Below are positions 30,039 through 39,291 of a stretch of 64,000 nucleotides of DNA, in pieces. The notes beneath the pieces were generated by a model. That model was not told the DNA's origin, ran no database searches, and saw only the letters and a list, made by a program, of their open reading frames with translations. The position numbers and the translations under genes were made by a program. Each line of letters begins with the position of its first letter. Position 1 is the first letter of the stretch. Source of the stretch: Lederbergia panacisoli. Its GTDB lineage: Bacteria; Bacillota; Bacilli; Bacillales; Bacillaceae_C. The DNA is taken from NCBI RefSeq assembly GCF_024626525.1, contig NZ_JANJGU010000001.1, forward strand, positions 248,001-312,000, written 5' to 3'.

Positions 30039-30777
30039 TCTCCCTTCTAGCTGATAAATAAATTTCTCCAAATATTCCATCTTGCTCTACAGTAATTTCG
30101 TTTCTTTTCATTAATTCCAACATGGCTAGGAAGGTAATGACAACATGCCCCCGATCATCTTGTGGAAACAGATCATAAAAACGAAAACGGTCATCGTGAC
30201 TTTTCAGTTCGTGTAAGATTTCTATCATTCTATCATCTATCGATATATCTTGATGTGTAATTTTAGTAGATAATGGTTTTTGAAGTTTTTTCCTTCTTAA
30301 TAATTTATGATAAGCCCCTAGCATGTCGTAGATGGAAAACCCATATTCAATCAGTTCTTGCTGACTTTTGTTCGCATATGCTGTTAAATCAATTGGAGGC
30401 TTCGTATACATTTGGCCCCTCTCAAATTCTTTTTGTTTTAAAGTTTGAGCGGCTTCCTTATATCGCTTATATTCGATAAGCTGTTCTACTAATTCATCAC
30501 GAGGATCTTCTTCTTCATAAAAATATTCGTCATCCATATCTTCATCATATTTCGGCAGCAACATTTTACTTTTAATGGCAAGTAATGTTGCAGCCATTAC
30601 TAAATACTCGCTTGCAACATCAAGCTGCAATTCAGTCATTGTATTAATATAGTATAAATATTGCTCTGAAATTTTCGCCATTGGTATATCATATATATCT
30701 ATTTCTAAGCGATTAATTAAATGAAGCAGTAAATCTAACGGTCCTTCAAAAGCATCTATTTTAACATGATATTCCAT
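30016..30777 (-). CDS. scpA: Segregation and condensation protein ScpA
   Basis: 253 aa kleisin. The N-terminus has the family motif FEGPLDLLLHLI (residues 8-19) that contacts the SMC neck; the C-terminal winged helix contacts the SMC head. With Smc and ScpB it compacts and separates chromosomes. The ATG at 30777 has GGTGAT upstream. Confidence 0.94.
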   Translation of the reverse strand: MEYHVKIDAFEGPLDLLLHLINRLEIDIYDIPMAKISEQYLYYINTMTELQLDVASEYLVMAATLLAIKSKMLLPKYDEDMDDEYFYEEEDPRDELVEQLIEYKRYKEAAQTLKQKEFERGQMYTKPPIDLTAYANKSQQELIEYGFSIYDMLGAYHKLLRRKKLQKPLSTKITHQDISIDDRMIEILHELKSHDDRFRFYDLFPQDDRGHVVITFLAMLELMKRNEITVEQDGIFGEIYLSARRENEAIGGF

Positions 30778-30933
30778 TTTATCACCGATTTCGAACAAGA
30801 TTAATGAATATGCCTTACTTATCATATTATAAAGCGGACATAAAATGAAGAAAAATTAGCATATCGGACATAATTTCATTAAAAATTTCATGTTATAATG
30901 AATGTATTAGTGGTAATGAAAGGAGTAGGATAA

Positions 30934-31437
30934 TTGCCTTTTTCAGAAGCATATGTTGCATTTTTAATCCATTTTCATGGTGATAGAGATTATTTTGAAT
31001 GCCATGAAGTATTAGAGGAGCACTGGAAAGACAACGGAATGGCAAGAGATTCAATCTGGGTGGGACTCATTCAAATAGCGGTTAGTTTCTATCATTATCG
31101 ACGTGGAAATATAAAAGGCTCGTTGAAGTTGATGGATAAGGCTCTCCACCTTTTATCATATAAAGAAGAGGAAGTACTTGCCCTCGGCATTAACTATGGG
31201 CATTTGATCGGGAAACTTAAAAGGAGCAGGGCGAGAATGAATCAGAAAATGTCCTATAAGCCGATTAACATCCCAATTAATCATCCATTATTATTGACTG
31301 TTTGTAAAAACCAATGCGCATTAAATGGATATATGTACGGAAATCTAGTAGACGAAGCTCCTGACAAAATTCTGCATAAGCACACTTTACGCAAGCAACA
31401 AGCAGCTTTGTCAGAGAAACAATACGTGCCTATATGA
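30934..31437 (+). CDS. ypuF: YpuF family protein (DUF309)
   Basis: 167 aa. The N-terminal half has the DUF309 signature: HFHGDRDYFECHEVLEEHWK, then QIAVSFYHYRRGN, with conserved His/Glu residues that could bind metal. Start is TTG with AAGGAG upstream. It lies between scpA and ribT as in B. subtilis. Function is unknown. Confidence 0.85.
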   Translation: MPFSEAYVAFLIHFHGDRDYFECHEVLEEHWKDNGMARDSIWVGLIQIAVSFYHYRRGNIKGSLKLMDKALHLLSYKEEEVLALGINYGHLIGKLKRSRARMNQKMSYKPINIPINHPLLLTVCKNQCALNGYMYGNLVDEAPDKILHKHTLRKQQAALSEKQYVPI

Positions 31438-31438
31438 A

Positions 31439-31475
31439 AAAAAAACCGGGTAATCTTAATTATCCCGGTTTTTCG
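31439..31475. terminator. Bidirectional terminator between ypuF and ribT
   Basis: AACCGGGTAAT pairs with ATTATCCCGGTT (one bulged T) and is flanked by A and T runs, serving two converging genes. Confidence 0.85.
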
Positions 31476-31482
31476 TTATTTA

Positions 31483-31497
31483 TCTAGCTTCAGCGCC
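31483..31497. repeat. Solo end of the intergenic repeat family
   Basis: TCTAGCTTCAGCGCC equals one terminus of the family (compare 41887-41900) without the rest, just past the ypuF-ribT terminator. Confidence 0.5.
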
Positions 31498-31502
31498 TTT
31501 GT

Positions 31503-31910
<408 letters not shown>

Positions 31911-32006
31911 TTAACGATTTGGCGCGATAAAAAGCCAATAGCATACTCCCCATAAAATGGCTATAATGAAGATCATTACAAATATTGTGATATTCCTGTT
32001 ACGCAA
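31911..32006 (-). CDS. Small single-helix membrane protein (31 aa)
   Basis: A TTG start at 32006 with AGGGAG 8 nt upstream opens a 31-codon frame: a short basic N-terminus (M-R-N-R-N), then one hydrophobic helix (about residues 7-26) ending in FIAPNR. Longer in-frame readings exist but have no ribosome site and include a less hydrophobic, Cys-containing stretch. I do not recognise a family. The strong Shine-Dalgarno and the lysA-ribT position argue for a real gene. Confidence 0.5.
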   Translation of the reverse strand: MRNRNITIFVMIFIIAILWGVCYWLFIAPNR

Positions 32007-32128
32007 AGAATTAACTCCCTTACTACATCTTAAGCACACATATTTAAAAGGTGCGACCATAATTTTTATTGTACAGTTTAATGGTTTTATCTGCAACTTA
32101 ATAGAGTTAGCTTGACGGTTTGTTTTAG

Positions 32129-33448
32129 CTAAATCTTTGTTTTTTCTTTAAAAGGAAGATCCAGCCTTACTAAATCTTCATACGTTTCTCGTTTTACAAC
32201 AAGTTGGTCGTTCCCGTCCTCCACGAAGACGACAGGCGGCCGCGGAATACGGTTATAATTATTTGCCATTGAATACCCATAAGCACCTGTACAAAAAACA
32301 GCCAATATATCATTTGTCCCAACATCAGGCAGCGGCAAATCCCATATTAACATATCACCGGATTCGCAAGCCTTACCGGCAATTGATACTTTATCTTTAG
32401 GTTGTTCATTTGCTCGGTTTGCCAATATCGCTTCATATTTAGCATCATAAAGTGCTGGTCTAATATTATCAGTCATCCCGCCATCGACCGCAATGTATTT
32501 CCTAATATTTGGGACATCTTTACTTGACCCAATCGAATATAAAGTTGTGCCTGCATCCCCAACGAGCGACCTGCCGGGTTCAATCCATATTTCCGGCATT
32601 GGGAGAGAAAGGCGTTCCGTTTCTTTTTTTACCTCATTAATCATTTCCTCAACGTATAGGGAAGGATCTAAAGGTGCATCTTCATCCGTATAACGAATGC
32701 CAAATCCACCGCCTAAATTTAAAACACTGGGTTTAAAATTGAATTCTTCTTGCCATTTTGCCATTTTCTCAAGGATTTTTCTTGCCGCTAATACAAAACC
32801 AGTCGTTTCAAAAATTTGTGAACCGATATGACAATGCAAGCCTAATACATTCAAATATTTACTTTCTAAGGCTATCAGCAACGCCGTTTCAGCTTGGCCA
32901 TTTTGTAAATCAAAACCAAACTTGGAATCCTCTTGCCCAGTCAAAATATAATCATGTGTATGTGCTTCTATGCCTGGTGTAACACGTAATAATATATTTA
33001 CTTTTTGCTCCCTCAGAGAGCATAGGTGATTTAATGTATGAAGTTCATGAAAATTATCCACCACGATGCAGCCAATATGATAATCCAAAGCCATTTTAAG
33101 TTCATCATCACTTTTATTATTTCCATGAAAATGAATTTTTTCCACTGGGAAGTCAGCTTTAATTGCCGTAAAAAGTTCTCCTCCAGAAACGACATCAAGT
33201 GATAGCCCTTCTTCCTTAATTAGTTGAAGGATAGCCATTGTGGAAAAAGCCTTGCTCGCATATGCCACTTGTGAAGTAATGCCTAATTTTTCAAATGTAT
33301 GTTTAAACGCTCTCGCCCGCTTTCGGATAAGAGCAACATCGTATACGTATAGAGGAGTTCCGTATTTTTCTGCTAGCTCCACTGTATCTTTTCCGCCTAT
33401 TTCCAAATGCCCATTTTGATCAATTTTAGCTGTTCCATATAAATGCAT
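32129..33448 (-). CDS. lysA: Diaminopimelate decarboxylase
   Basis: 439 aa, PLP enzyme of fold type III. The PLP lysine is in VAYASKAFST (about residues 53-62); HCHIGSQI and LNLGGGFGI bind the cofactor phosphate, and CESGD and GAYGYSMANNYN near the C-terminus belong to the partner active site. It makes lysine from meso-diaminopimelate. The ATG at 33448 has GGAGGG upstream. It lies downstream of spoVAF as in B. subtilis, probably read through late in sporulation. Confidence 0.96.
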   Translation of the reverse strand: MHLYGTAKIDQNGHLEIGGKDTVELAEKYGTPLYVYDVALIRKRARAFKHTFEKLGITSQVAYASKAFSTMAILQLIKEEGLSLDVVSGGELFTAIKADFPVEKIHFHGNNKSDDELKMALDYHIGCIVVDNFHELHTLNHLCSLREQKVNILLRVTPGIEAHTHDYILTGQEDSKFGFDLQNGQAETALLIALESKYLNVLGLHCHIGSQIFETTGFVLAARKILEKMAKWQEEFNFKPSVLNLGGGFGIRYTDEDAPLDPSLYVEEMINEVKKETERLSLPMPEIWIEPGRSLVGDAGTTLYSIGSSKDVPNIRKYIAVDGGMTDNIRPALYDAKYEAILANRANEQPKDKVSIAGKACESGDMLIWDLPLPDVGTNDILAVFCTGAYGYSMANNYNRIPRPPVVFVEDGNDQLVVKRETYEDLVRLDLPFKEKTKI

Positions 33449-33510
33449 GTTTCTCCCTCCACTTACTTGCAAGCCGCTACGACTTTCCATTTAATATTAT
33501 CTAATTGTTA

Positions 33511-33552
33511 TGAAAAATTTGCCCGTACCCGAAGGGCATAAAGATACCCTTC
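33511..33552 (-). terminator. Hairpin after spoVAF
   Basis: GAAGGGTAT and its near-complement (33531-33552) are followed by a second GCCC/GGGC stem and AAATTTTT on the minus strand. A plausible but imperfect terminator between spoVAF and lysA. Confidence 0.45.
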
Positions 33553-33605
33553 TTGATAAGTAGCATAAACTTTACCATAGAATAATTAATTCTGCAATGG
33601 ACTCT

Positions 33606-35090
33606 TTATGATTTAGGCGGCTGACGAAAACGATCACGCGGATGCACAATACTCGGCCTTAGAAGCGCCCCTGGGACAGCACGTCTAACTAATATATGAA
33701 CTAATGCCGCAGGGTTAAAGGGTAATAGCGGCCATAAATATGGAGCGTTTAAAGGGCGCAGCTGTGCTAGAAATATAATATAAATAGTTGTACCTATAAT
33801 AAATCCCGGCGCTTTAAATATCGCCACGAAGATAAGTAATGTCATTCTGATGATTTTATTCGCGACACTCAGCTCATAGCTCGGCGTCGAAAAGGTTCCT
33901 ACGGCCGCAATTGCCACATAGAGAATTACCTCTGATTGAAATAAGCCAACGTCTACTGCAATTTGACCGATGAGTACGGCTGCAATTAATCCCATTGCTG
34001 TTGCTAAAGGTGTAGGGGTATGAATGGCTGCTATCCTCAAAAATTCAACCCCAAGGTCAGCTATGAGCAATTGAATGATTAATGGAATATCCGATTGCTC
34101 GTTAGGCCCTATAAAAGCTAGTTTATCCGGGAGCATAGAAGGTTCCATCGCAAATAAAAACCATAAAGGAAGCAAAAAAATGGATGCCAATATACCTAAA
34201 AATCTTGTCCAGCGTACGAATGTCCCTACTGCTGGAGATTGGCGATATTCCTCGGCATGCTGAACGTGATGAAAGAGGGTGGCCGGTGTTATCATGACAC
34301 TTGGAGAAGTATCGATATAGATTAGCACATGACCTTCCAGCAAGTGAATGGCCCCGACATCTGCTCTTTCTGTATAGCGGACGAGTGGATATGGGTTATA
34401 TCCTTGCTTCATTAAATATTCTTCGATCGTTTTATCTGCCATTGTAATACCATCTATATCAATGCTGGATATTTCTTTTCTTATCGTCTCTATTAAATCT
34501 GGATTGGCTATTCCCTTTATATATCCAATTGCTACATCCGTTTTAGACCTTTCTCCAACCTTTAATATTTCAAATCTTAGACGTTCGTCCCGAATCCGCC
34601 TTCTCGTTAATGCAGTATTCATAACAATGTTTTCTACAAACCCATCCCTTGAACCACGGATTACTTTTTCCGTGTCGGGCTCTTCTGGCTGCCTGCCGGG
34701 ATACGAACGAACATCAATGATGAAGGCTTCCTGCTCTCCTTCTACAACAATTGCAACCAGGCCCGACAGCACTTGGTCGACCATCTCATCCTTTGTCTTT
34801 ACCTTTTCAACAGATTCATGAATAATTCGATTTTCAATTAGTTCATATATTTTATGAGTGGGCTTTTCATGATCATTTAGATTGACCAATTCCTTTATAA
34901 TATTTGTAATGATTAATGATTCAACTAAACCATTGACATAATAAAGTTGCACCTGTTTCTTTAAAACGACTATTTTCCTATTCCCAATATCAAAGCTTGT
35001 CCCTAGTCCAATCCTCTCTTTAAAATACCTTTCAAGATCATCCAGATTTTTATCGATTGCATCCTTTGTTGTTTGCTTACGTGTTGTCAT
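33606..35090 (-). CDS. spoVAF: Stage V sporulation protein AF (GerA-family membrane protein)
   Basis: 494 aa, the length and architecture of GerAA-type proteins. A soluble N-terminal domain (about 1-280) includes EPDTEKVIRGSRDGFVEN, followed by about five membrane helices and a Pro/Arg-rich tail. SpoVAF associates with germinant receptors and dipicolinate-release machinery. It begins 27 nt after spoVAB, whereas in B. subtilis four genes lie between. Confidence 0.94.
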   Translation of the reverse strand: MTTRKQTTKDAIDKNLDDLERYFKERIGLGTSFDIGNRKIVVLKKQVQLYYVNGLVESLIITNIIKELVNLNDHEKPTHKIYELIENRIIHESVEKVKTKDEMVDQVLSGLVAIVVEGEQEAFIIDVRSYPGRQPEEPDTEKVIRGSRDGFVENIVMNTALTRRRIRDERLRFEILKVGERSKTDVAIGYIKGIANPDLIETIRKEISSIDIDGITMADKTIEEYLMKQGYNPYPLVRYTERADVGAIHLLEGHVLIYIDTSPSVMITPATLFHHVQHAEEYRQSPAVGTFVRWTRFLGILASIFLLPLWFLFAMEPSMLPDKLAFIGPNEQSDIPLIIQLLIADLGVEFLRIAAIHTPTPLATAMGLIAAVLIGQIAVDVGLFQSEVILYVAIAAVGTFSTPSYELSVANKIIRMTLLIFVAIFKAPGFIIGTTIYIIFLAQLRPLNAPYLWPLLPFNPAALVHILVRRAVPGALLRPSIVHPRDRFRQPPKS

Positions 35091-35117
35091 TTTTTCTGCT
35101 TCCCTTCTAGTTTTCCA

Positions 35118-35543
35118 TCAAATGTTGTAAAAATAAATCCACTGAAACAGAGATCCGCAAATCTTACCAAATACAATGGCCATTAACAAAGTTATTAATT
35201 GCCTTTCGAGTCCAATCCGTTTGGATAGTATCGGAATGACGTTAAGCACCTCAGTTAAAGCTGCAGCAAGCATTCCAATAAATAGTCCGCTAAAAAGACC
35301 AATCACGATAATAATAATAGAAACATTCATATGTAATGATAAATCGCGAAGATCCACCCACCCTGAACAAACCGCCCCAAGAATGACCGCCCATTCGTAC
35401 ATTTGGATCATCTTATCTGTTTTCGTCAGCTGGGTCAGGCGAGGAATAATACCAAGAACAGATAAAAATGCAACAAACCCACCGCCTACGGCTATGCCAC
35501 CTGCCAAGCCAACCATTATGGTTACTGCTATCTCAATGATCAT
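35118..35543 (-). CDS. spoVAB: Stage V sporulation protein AB
   Basis: 141 aa, about four membrane helices, Gly-rich first helix (GLAGGIAVGGGFVAFL), matching SpoVAB in length. It is needed for dipicolinic acid uptake into the forespore. It overlaps spoVAA by 11 nt. Confidence 0.93.
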   Translation of the reverse strand: MIIEIAVTIMVGLAGGIAVGGGFVAFLSVLGIIPRLTQLTKTDKMIQMYEWAVILGAVCSGWVDLRDLSLHMNVSIIIIVIGLFSGLFIGMLAAALTEVLNVIPILSKRIGLERQLITLLMAIVFGKICGSLFQWIYFYNI

Positions 35544-36153
35544 CTATATGCTTAACACTTTCTTCGTTTTCTTTTATCGCTACATAGTGATCGAGGTCCT
35601 GCTGATAATTAAACATTTCAATTTCTAGGGGACTTGGCTCTTCATTGAATCTTTTTTTGAAAATATGATTAAAAAACAATATCATTCCCATTCCGATGCC
35701 AAATGAATATGGAATTTGCATGAGCAGAGGTTTTACATTTTCTTTCCCAGTAATAATCCAATATAGCTTTTGATGTACAACTCGCATACTCACTTCTTCG
35801 TGGAAGTTTAGAATGGCTAATCCGGATCCCGTGAAAAGTAAAATCCATACAAATAGAAATAGTGGCTTTGAGGTTATTTTCTTTTCTCTAATAATTTCAA
35901 TGATGGTTTGGGTAGGGCCGATTGTTTGAACTTCACAGTCGGGAAAGTGTGATGAGATTGTTTTTATGACACGCATCACATCAAGCACGACCAATTGATT
36001 ATCATCTTTCTTTAGCTCGTAAACAATAAGATCAGCTAGCTCAGGCAAGTATTGATCAGGTGCTAAAATTTGTGCAGTTTGTGAAAGAGTAACTTTATTA
36101 AACCTTTTTGTTTCAACCCGGCTGCGCATTCTAATATAAATGGTATTTACCAT
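35533..36153 (-). CDS. spoVAA: Stage V sporulation protein AA
   Basis: 206 aa. A soluble N-terminal domain (about 1-90) and two membrane helices with FHEEVSMRVVHQKLY between them, then FFNHIFKKRFNEEPSPLE. The ATG at 36153 gives the length I recall for B. subtilis; AGGA lies upstream. A sigma-G type promoter precedes it, fitting forespore expression. First gene of the shortened spoVA operon. Confidence 0.93.
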   Translation of the reverse strand: MVNTIYIRMRSRVETKRFNKVTLSQTAQILAPDQYLPELADLIVYELKKDDNQLVVLDVMRVIKTISSHFPDCEVQTIGPTQTIIEIIREKKITSKPLFLFVWILLFTGSGLAILNFHEEVSMRVVHQKLYWIITGKENVKPLLMQIPYSFGIGMGMILFFNHIFKKRFNEEPSPLEIEMFNYQQDLDHYVAIKENEESVKHIDDH

Positions 36154-36208
36154 CTTGTTCACTTCCTGCATTTCTTGATTTTCAAAAATGAAACATAAAG
36201 AGCTATAT

Positions 36209-36239
36209 TAGTATGTGAAAACCAATATTGTTTCATGCA
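36209..36239 (-). promoter_or_regulatory. Sigma-G promoter of spoVAA-spoVAB-spoVAF
   Basis: On the minus strand TGCATG, an 18-nt spacer and CATACTA, which agrees with the sigma-G consensus (TGNATA-N18-CATACTA) and has an exact -10. It lies about 56 nt before the spoVAA start. Confidence 0.8.
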
Positions 36240-36260
36240 GGAAAACGAGTAAATGCGAAA

Positions 36261-36297
36261 GAACACATGGATGCCTATTTAAGCATCCATGTGTTCT
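36261..36297 (-). terminator. Perfect 14-bp hairpin overlapping the end of sigF
   Basis: GAACACATGGATGC pairs fully with its complement across the sigF stop. Only a weak T run (TTTCGC) follows on the minus strand. It probably ends the spoIIA-sigF operon or protects its 3' end. Confidence 0.7.
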
Positions 36298-37037
36298 TTC
36301 ATTTGCTCCAATATTTTCTTTTCAAGACGTGAAACTTGAACTTGCGAGATACCGAGGCGGCTGGCAACTTCCGACTGGGTTTGATCTTTATAATATCTGA
36401 GATAAACGATTAGTCTTTCCCTTTCATCCAGCCCGCGAATGGCTTCTTCAAGCGCAATCTTATCAAACCATTTATGGTCGTTTTGATCTGCAATTTGGTC
36501 TATAAGGGTGATGGGATCACCGTCATTTTCATAAACAGTTTCATGAATCGAAGTCGGTGAACGACCAGCATCTTGTGCCATAATGACTTCTTCACGACTA
36601 ACCCCTAAATAATCAGCTATTTCTCCAATGGTCGGAACCTTTTCATCCCTTTTTGCCAGTTCATCTCTTGCTTTTCTTATCCGGTTTCCTAATTCTTTCA
36701 AAGATCTGCTCACCTTTACTGTTCCATCATCACGTATAAAACGTTGAATTTCTCCAATAATCATCGGAACAGCATAAGTAGAGAATTTAACATCATAGGA
36801 AAGATCAAATTTATCAACAGATTTTAATAAACCGATGCTCCCTATTTGAAATAGATCATCTGGTTCATATCCTCTGTTCAAAAAGCGTTGGACGACGGAC
36901 CACACGAGGCGTACGTTTTTTTCTACGAGAATGTCCCTCGCTTCTTGATCCCCTTCCTGGCTTCTCCTTATATATTCCTTTACCTCGGCATCCTTCAAAA
37001 AGCCTTTATTTGCCTCTTTCTTCAGTTCCACATCCAT
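36279..37037 (-). CDS. sigF: Forespore sigma factor SigF
   Basis: 252 aa, sigma-70 group with regions 2 (DDLFQIGSIGLLKSVDKFD), 3 and 4 (QSEVASRLGISQVQVSRLE). It directs early forespore transcription and is held inactive by SpoIIAB. It follows spoIIAB by 12 nt. A 14-bp perfect inverted repeat covers its last codons. Confidence 0.97.
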   Translation of the reverse strand: MDVELKKEANKGFLKDAEVKEYIRRSQEGDQEARDILVEKNVRLVWSVVQRFLNRGYEPDDLFQIGSIGLLKSVDKFDLSYDVKFSTYAVPMIIGEIQRFIRDDGTVKVSRSLKELGNRIRKARDELAKRDEKVPTIGEIADYLGVSREEVIMAQDAGRSPTSIHETVYENDGDPITLIDQIADQNDHKWFDKIALEEAIRGLDERERLIVYLRYYKDQTQSEVASRLGISQVQVSRLEKKILEQMKEHMDA

Positions 37038-37049
37038 AGGCGCGGCTCC

Positions 37050-37490
37050 TTAATTGCATAACGCTTTGTTTTTGGTTACATATTTGATTAAGCGAATGGT
37101 TGTGCCTGTACCTGGGTGTGATTCCACTTCTATTTTATCCATAAAGTTTTCCATAATTGTAAAACCCATTCCTGATCGTTCTAATTCAGGTTTTGTCGTA
37201 AACAGAGGCTGTCTTGCCTCTTCAATATCTTGAATTCCTATTCCATTATCTCTAATGACTAAATCTATCATATCGTCTTCAATTGCAGCAGAAATGTAAA
37301 CAATTCCCGCTGGATTTTGCTCATAGCCATGAATAATCGCATTTGTAACGGCTTCTGAAACGACTGTTTTAATTTCAGTCAATTCATCAAGAGTAGGGTC
37401 TAATTGAGCGATAAAAGCAGCGACTGTTACTCGGGCAAATGATTCGTTTTGGCTTAACGCACTGAACTGAATTTGCATTTCATTTCTCAT
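37050..37490 (-). CDS. spoIIAB: Anti-sigma F factor / serine kinase SpoIIAB
   Basis: 146 aa, GHKL ATPase fold with [11 protein letters not shown] (N box), DNGIGI (G1) and [10 protein letters not shown] (G2). It binds SigF and phosphorylates SpoIIAA on serine. It starts one base after the spoIIAA stop. Confidence 0.97.
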   Translation of the reverse strand: MRNEMQIQFSALSQNESFARVTVAAFIAQLDPTLDELTEIKTVVSEAVTNAIIHGYEQNPAGIVYISAAIEDDMIDLVIRDNGIGIQDIEEARQPLFTTKPELERSGMGFTIMENFMDKIEVESHPGTGTTIRLIKYVTKNKALCN

Positions 37491-37491
37491 G

Positions 37492-37842
37492 TTAAGCTAC
37501 CCCCAATCTTTCAAGTGCAAATTGTTCTGATGGTTCTAGTCTAATTATTTTAAATAAACCAGACATTTCAAACAATCTCTTTACTGGGGGAGTGATCGCA
37601 CAGACGACCATTTCACCGTTCTTTAATTTTATTTGTTTATATCTGCCTAATACGACTCCAAGACCTGAGCTATCCATGAACGTTAATTTTTCTAGATTCA
37701 TGACAATATGGAGGATTCGGTGCTTTTCAATGGCCTCAGTTACTCTATTTTTTAGTTCCTCAGCCGTATGATGATCCAATTCACCTGATAGTCTGATGCA
37801 TAACACGTCTTGCATAACTTCTAAATCAATTGATAGACTCAC
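37492..37842 (-). CDS. spoIIAA: Anti-sigma F factor antagonist SpoIIAA
   Basis: 116 aa STAS protein. The phospho-acceptor serine is in FMDSSGLGV. The GTG at 37842 is chosen because it yields a [10 protein letters not shown]-terminus like other SpoIIAA proteins and has GAGGAGG 11 nt upstream; the 13-codon longer frame would run into the promoter. Dephosphorylated SpoIIAA frees SigF from SpoIIAB. Confidence 0.95.
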   Translation of the reverse strand: MSLSIDLEVMQDVLCIRLSGELDHHTAEELKNRVTEAIEKHRILHIVMNLEKLTFMDSSGLGVVLGRYKQIKLKNGEMVVCAITPPVKRLFEMSGLFKIIRLEPSEQFALERLGVA

Positions 37843-37879
37843 TTTATCTATAGCCTCCTCGCTTAAGGTATAGTGAGTC

Positions 37880-37906
37880 AATTCTATCTTTTAGCTTCGA
37901 ATTCCT
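37880..37906 (-). promoter_or_regulatory. Sigma-H promoter of spoIIAA-spoIIAB-sigF
   Basis: On the minus strand AGGAATT, 15 nt, then GAATT: a good match to the sigma-H consensus, placed 38 nt before spoIIAA. It matches the known sigma-H control of spoIIA. Confidence 0.8.
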
Positions 37907-37952
37907 TCTTCATGACAAAACTAGAAGAAATTCGCCAACTTTTTTTATTAAT

Positions 37953-37976
37953 GTCTAGTTTCAGCTTCCGCTTTTC
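37953..37976. repeat. Collapsed copy of the intergenic repeat (both ends, no middle)
   Basis: GTCTAGTTTCAG joins directly to CTTCCGCTTTTC, i.e. the two termini of the family without the 150 bp between. It sits just beyond the dacF stop. Confidence 0.6.
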
Positions 37977-37980
37977 CTGG

Positions 37981-39144
37981 TTAATTCGATTTGGTAAACA
38001 TCCCAAAAGTTCGCTTATATAAATCCCACCAAGAGGCCTTTTTGACGTTTTTTTCCGCGATTAATTTTGTTTTAGCTAATGTTTTACCATCTTGCGTTAT
38101 TGTCAACGTCCCAACTTCATCACCCTTGTGGATCGGGGCCTTTAAATGTTTGTTCATTGTAATAACCTTTGAAGTTTTCGTTAGCTGTTCTCCCTTTTTG
38201 GTTAAAACCGAAACGGGCTCGCCGGTTACTGCTTTAATTTCTTTTACATTTCCTTTGCTGATTTTTACTTTTCCGAGTGCTTCACCTTTTTTATATACTG
38301 GGTGAGACGTGTAATTGGCAAAGGAATAATCAAGCATTTTCGTTATTTGTGCATTTCTGCTTTTTGAAGTCGGGGCACCGAAAACAACAGCTATGACCCT
38401 CATGCCATCCTTTTTCGCAGTAGCCGTTAAACAATACATGGCTTCCCTCGTAAATCCGGTTTTCAAACCGTCTACTCCAGGATAAAACTTTACTAGTTTA
38501 TTTGTATTTACAAGCCAAAACTTTTTATCTGTATCTTCTCGCAAATATGACTCATACATTTTTGTAAAATCCGTAATTTCTTCATATTTTAATAACTCTT
38601 TGGCCATAATTGCCATATCGTGGGCAGTACTAAAATGATCTTTAGCTGGCAACCCTGTTGTATTTTTAAATTGTGTATTTTTTAACCCTAGTTCCTTAAC
38701 CTTTTCATTCATCATATTTACAAAGTTTTCTTCGCTTCCAGCAATTTTTTCAGCTAAGGCGACTGAAGCGTCATTTGCTGATCCGATTGCAACAGCGAGT
38801 AAAAGTTCCTCTACCTTCATTTGTTCACCAGGCTCTAAAAATATTTGGGAGCCCCCCATAGAAGCAGCATGCTCACTGGTTGATACCTTATCTTCAAATG
38901 ATAATTTCCCATTATCGATCGCTTCCATAATTAGAAGCATAGTCATTATTTTAGTCATGGAGGCAGGTGAGTATTTTTCGTGCATATTCTTTTCATATAA
39001 CACGGTCCCAGTATCTCGTTCTATTAAGATAGCGGATTTTGATTCATCTGAAAGCTCAACTTGTTTCTCTTCTGCAAATGCAGATTGCGATATTAGCGAA
39101 AATAACATAAATATCCCGATGCATGAACTTATCAATTTCTTCAT
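37981..39144 (-). CDS. dacF: Sporulation D-alanyl-D-alanine carboxypeptidase DacF
   Basis: 387 aa with a signal peptide (about 1-24). Motifs SxxK (SMTK), a SAN triad in AIGSANDAS, and KTG (LKTGFTR). Forespore counterpart of DacB, regulating cortex cross-linking. GGAGGG lies before the ATG. It is upstream of spoIIAA, from which a sigma-H promoter separates it. Confidence 0.95.
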   Translation of the reverse strand: MKKLISSCIGIFMLFSLISQSAFAEEKQVELSDESKSAILIERDTGTVLYEKNMHEKYSPASMTKIMTMLLIMEAIDNGKLSFEDKVSTSEHAASMGGSQIFLEPGEQMKVEELLLAVAIGSANDASVALAEKIAGSEENFVNMMNEKVKELGLKNTQFKNTTGLPAKDHFSTAHDMAIMAKELLKYEEITDFTKMYESYLREDTDKKFWLVNTNKLVKFYPGVDGLKTGFTREAMYCLTATAKKDGMRVIAVVFGAPTSKSRNAQITKMLDYSFANYTSHPVYKKGEALGKVKISKGNVKEIKAVTGEPVSVLTKKGEQLTKTSKVITMNKHLKAPIHKGDEVGTLTITQDGKTLAKTKLIAEKNVKKASWWDLYKRTFGMFTKSN

Positions 39145-39240
39145 AATATTCCCTCCAATTTATTCATAGATAAAAACGGAAATGATTTCCATATTTATCA
39201 TTCTCGCCATGGAAGAATTGAATTATACAGAAAAAAAGAA

Positions 39241-39282
39241 AAAGCTTGTTGAGAATAGCAGCAAATCTCAACAAGCTTTTTT
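39241..39282. terminator. Terminator of drm
   Basis: A 14-bp stem (AAAGCTTGTTGAGA region and complement) with T runs on both sides, just past the drm stop. Confidence 0.85.
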
Positions 39283-39291
39283 CAATTTATT

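Noticed and set aside
35176-35628. 150-aa open frame opposite spoVAB
   Set aside because: Antisense to spoVAB and spoVAA, with no Shine-Dalgarno or family resemblance.
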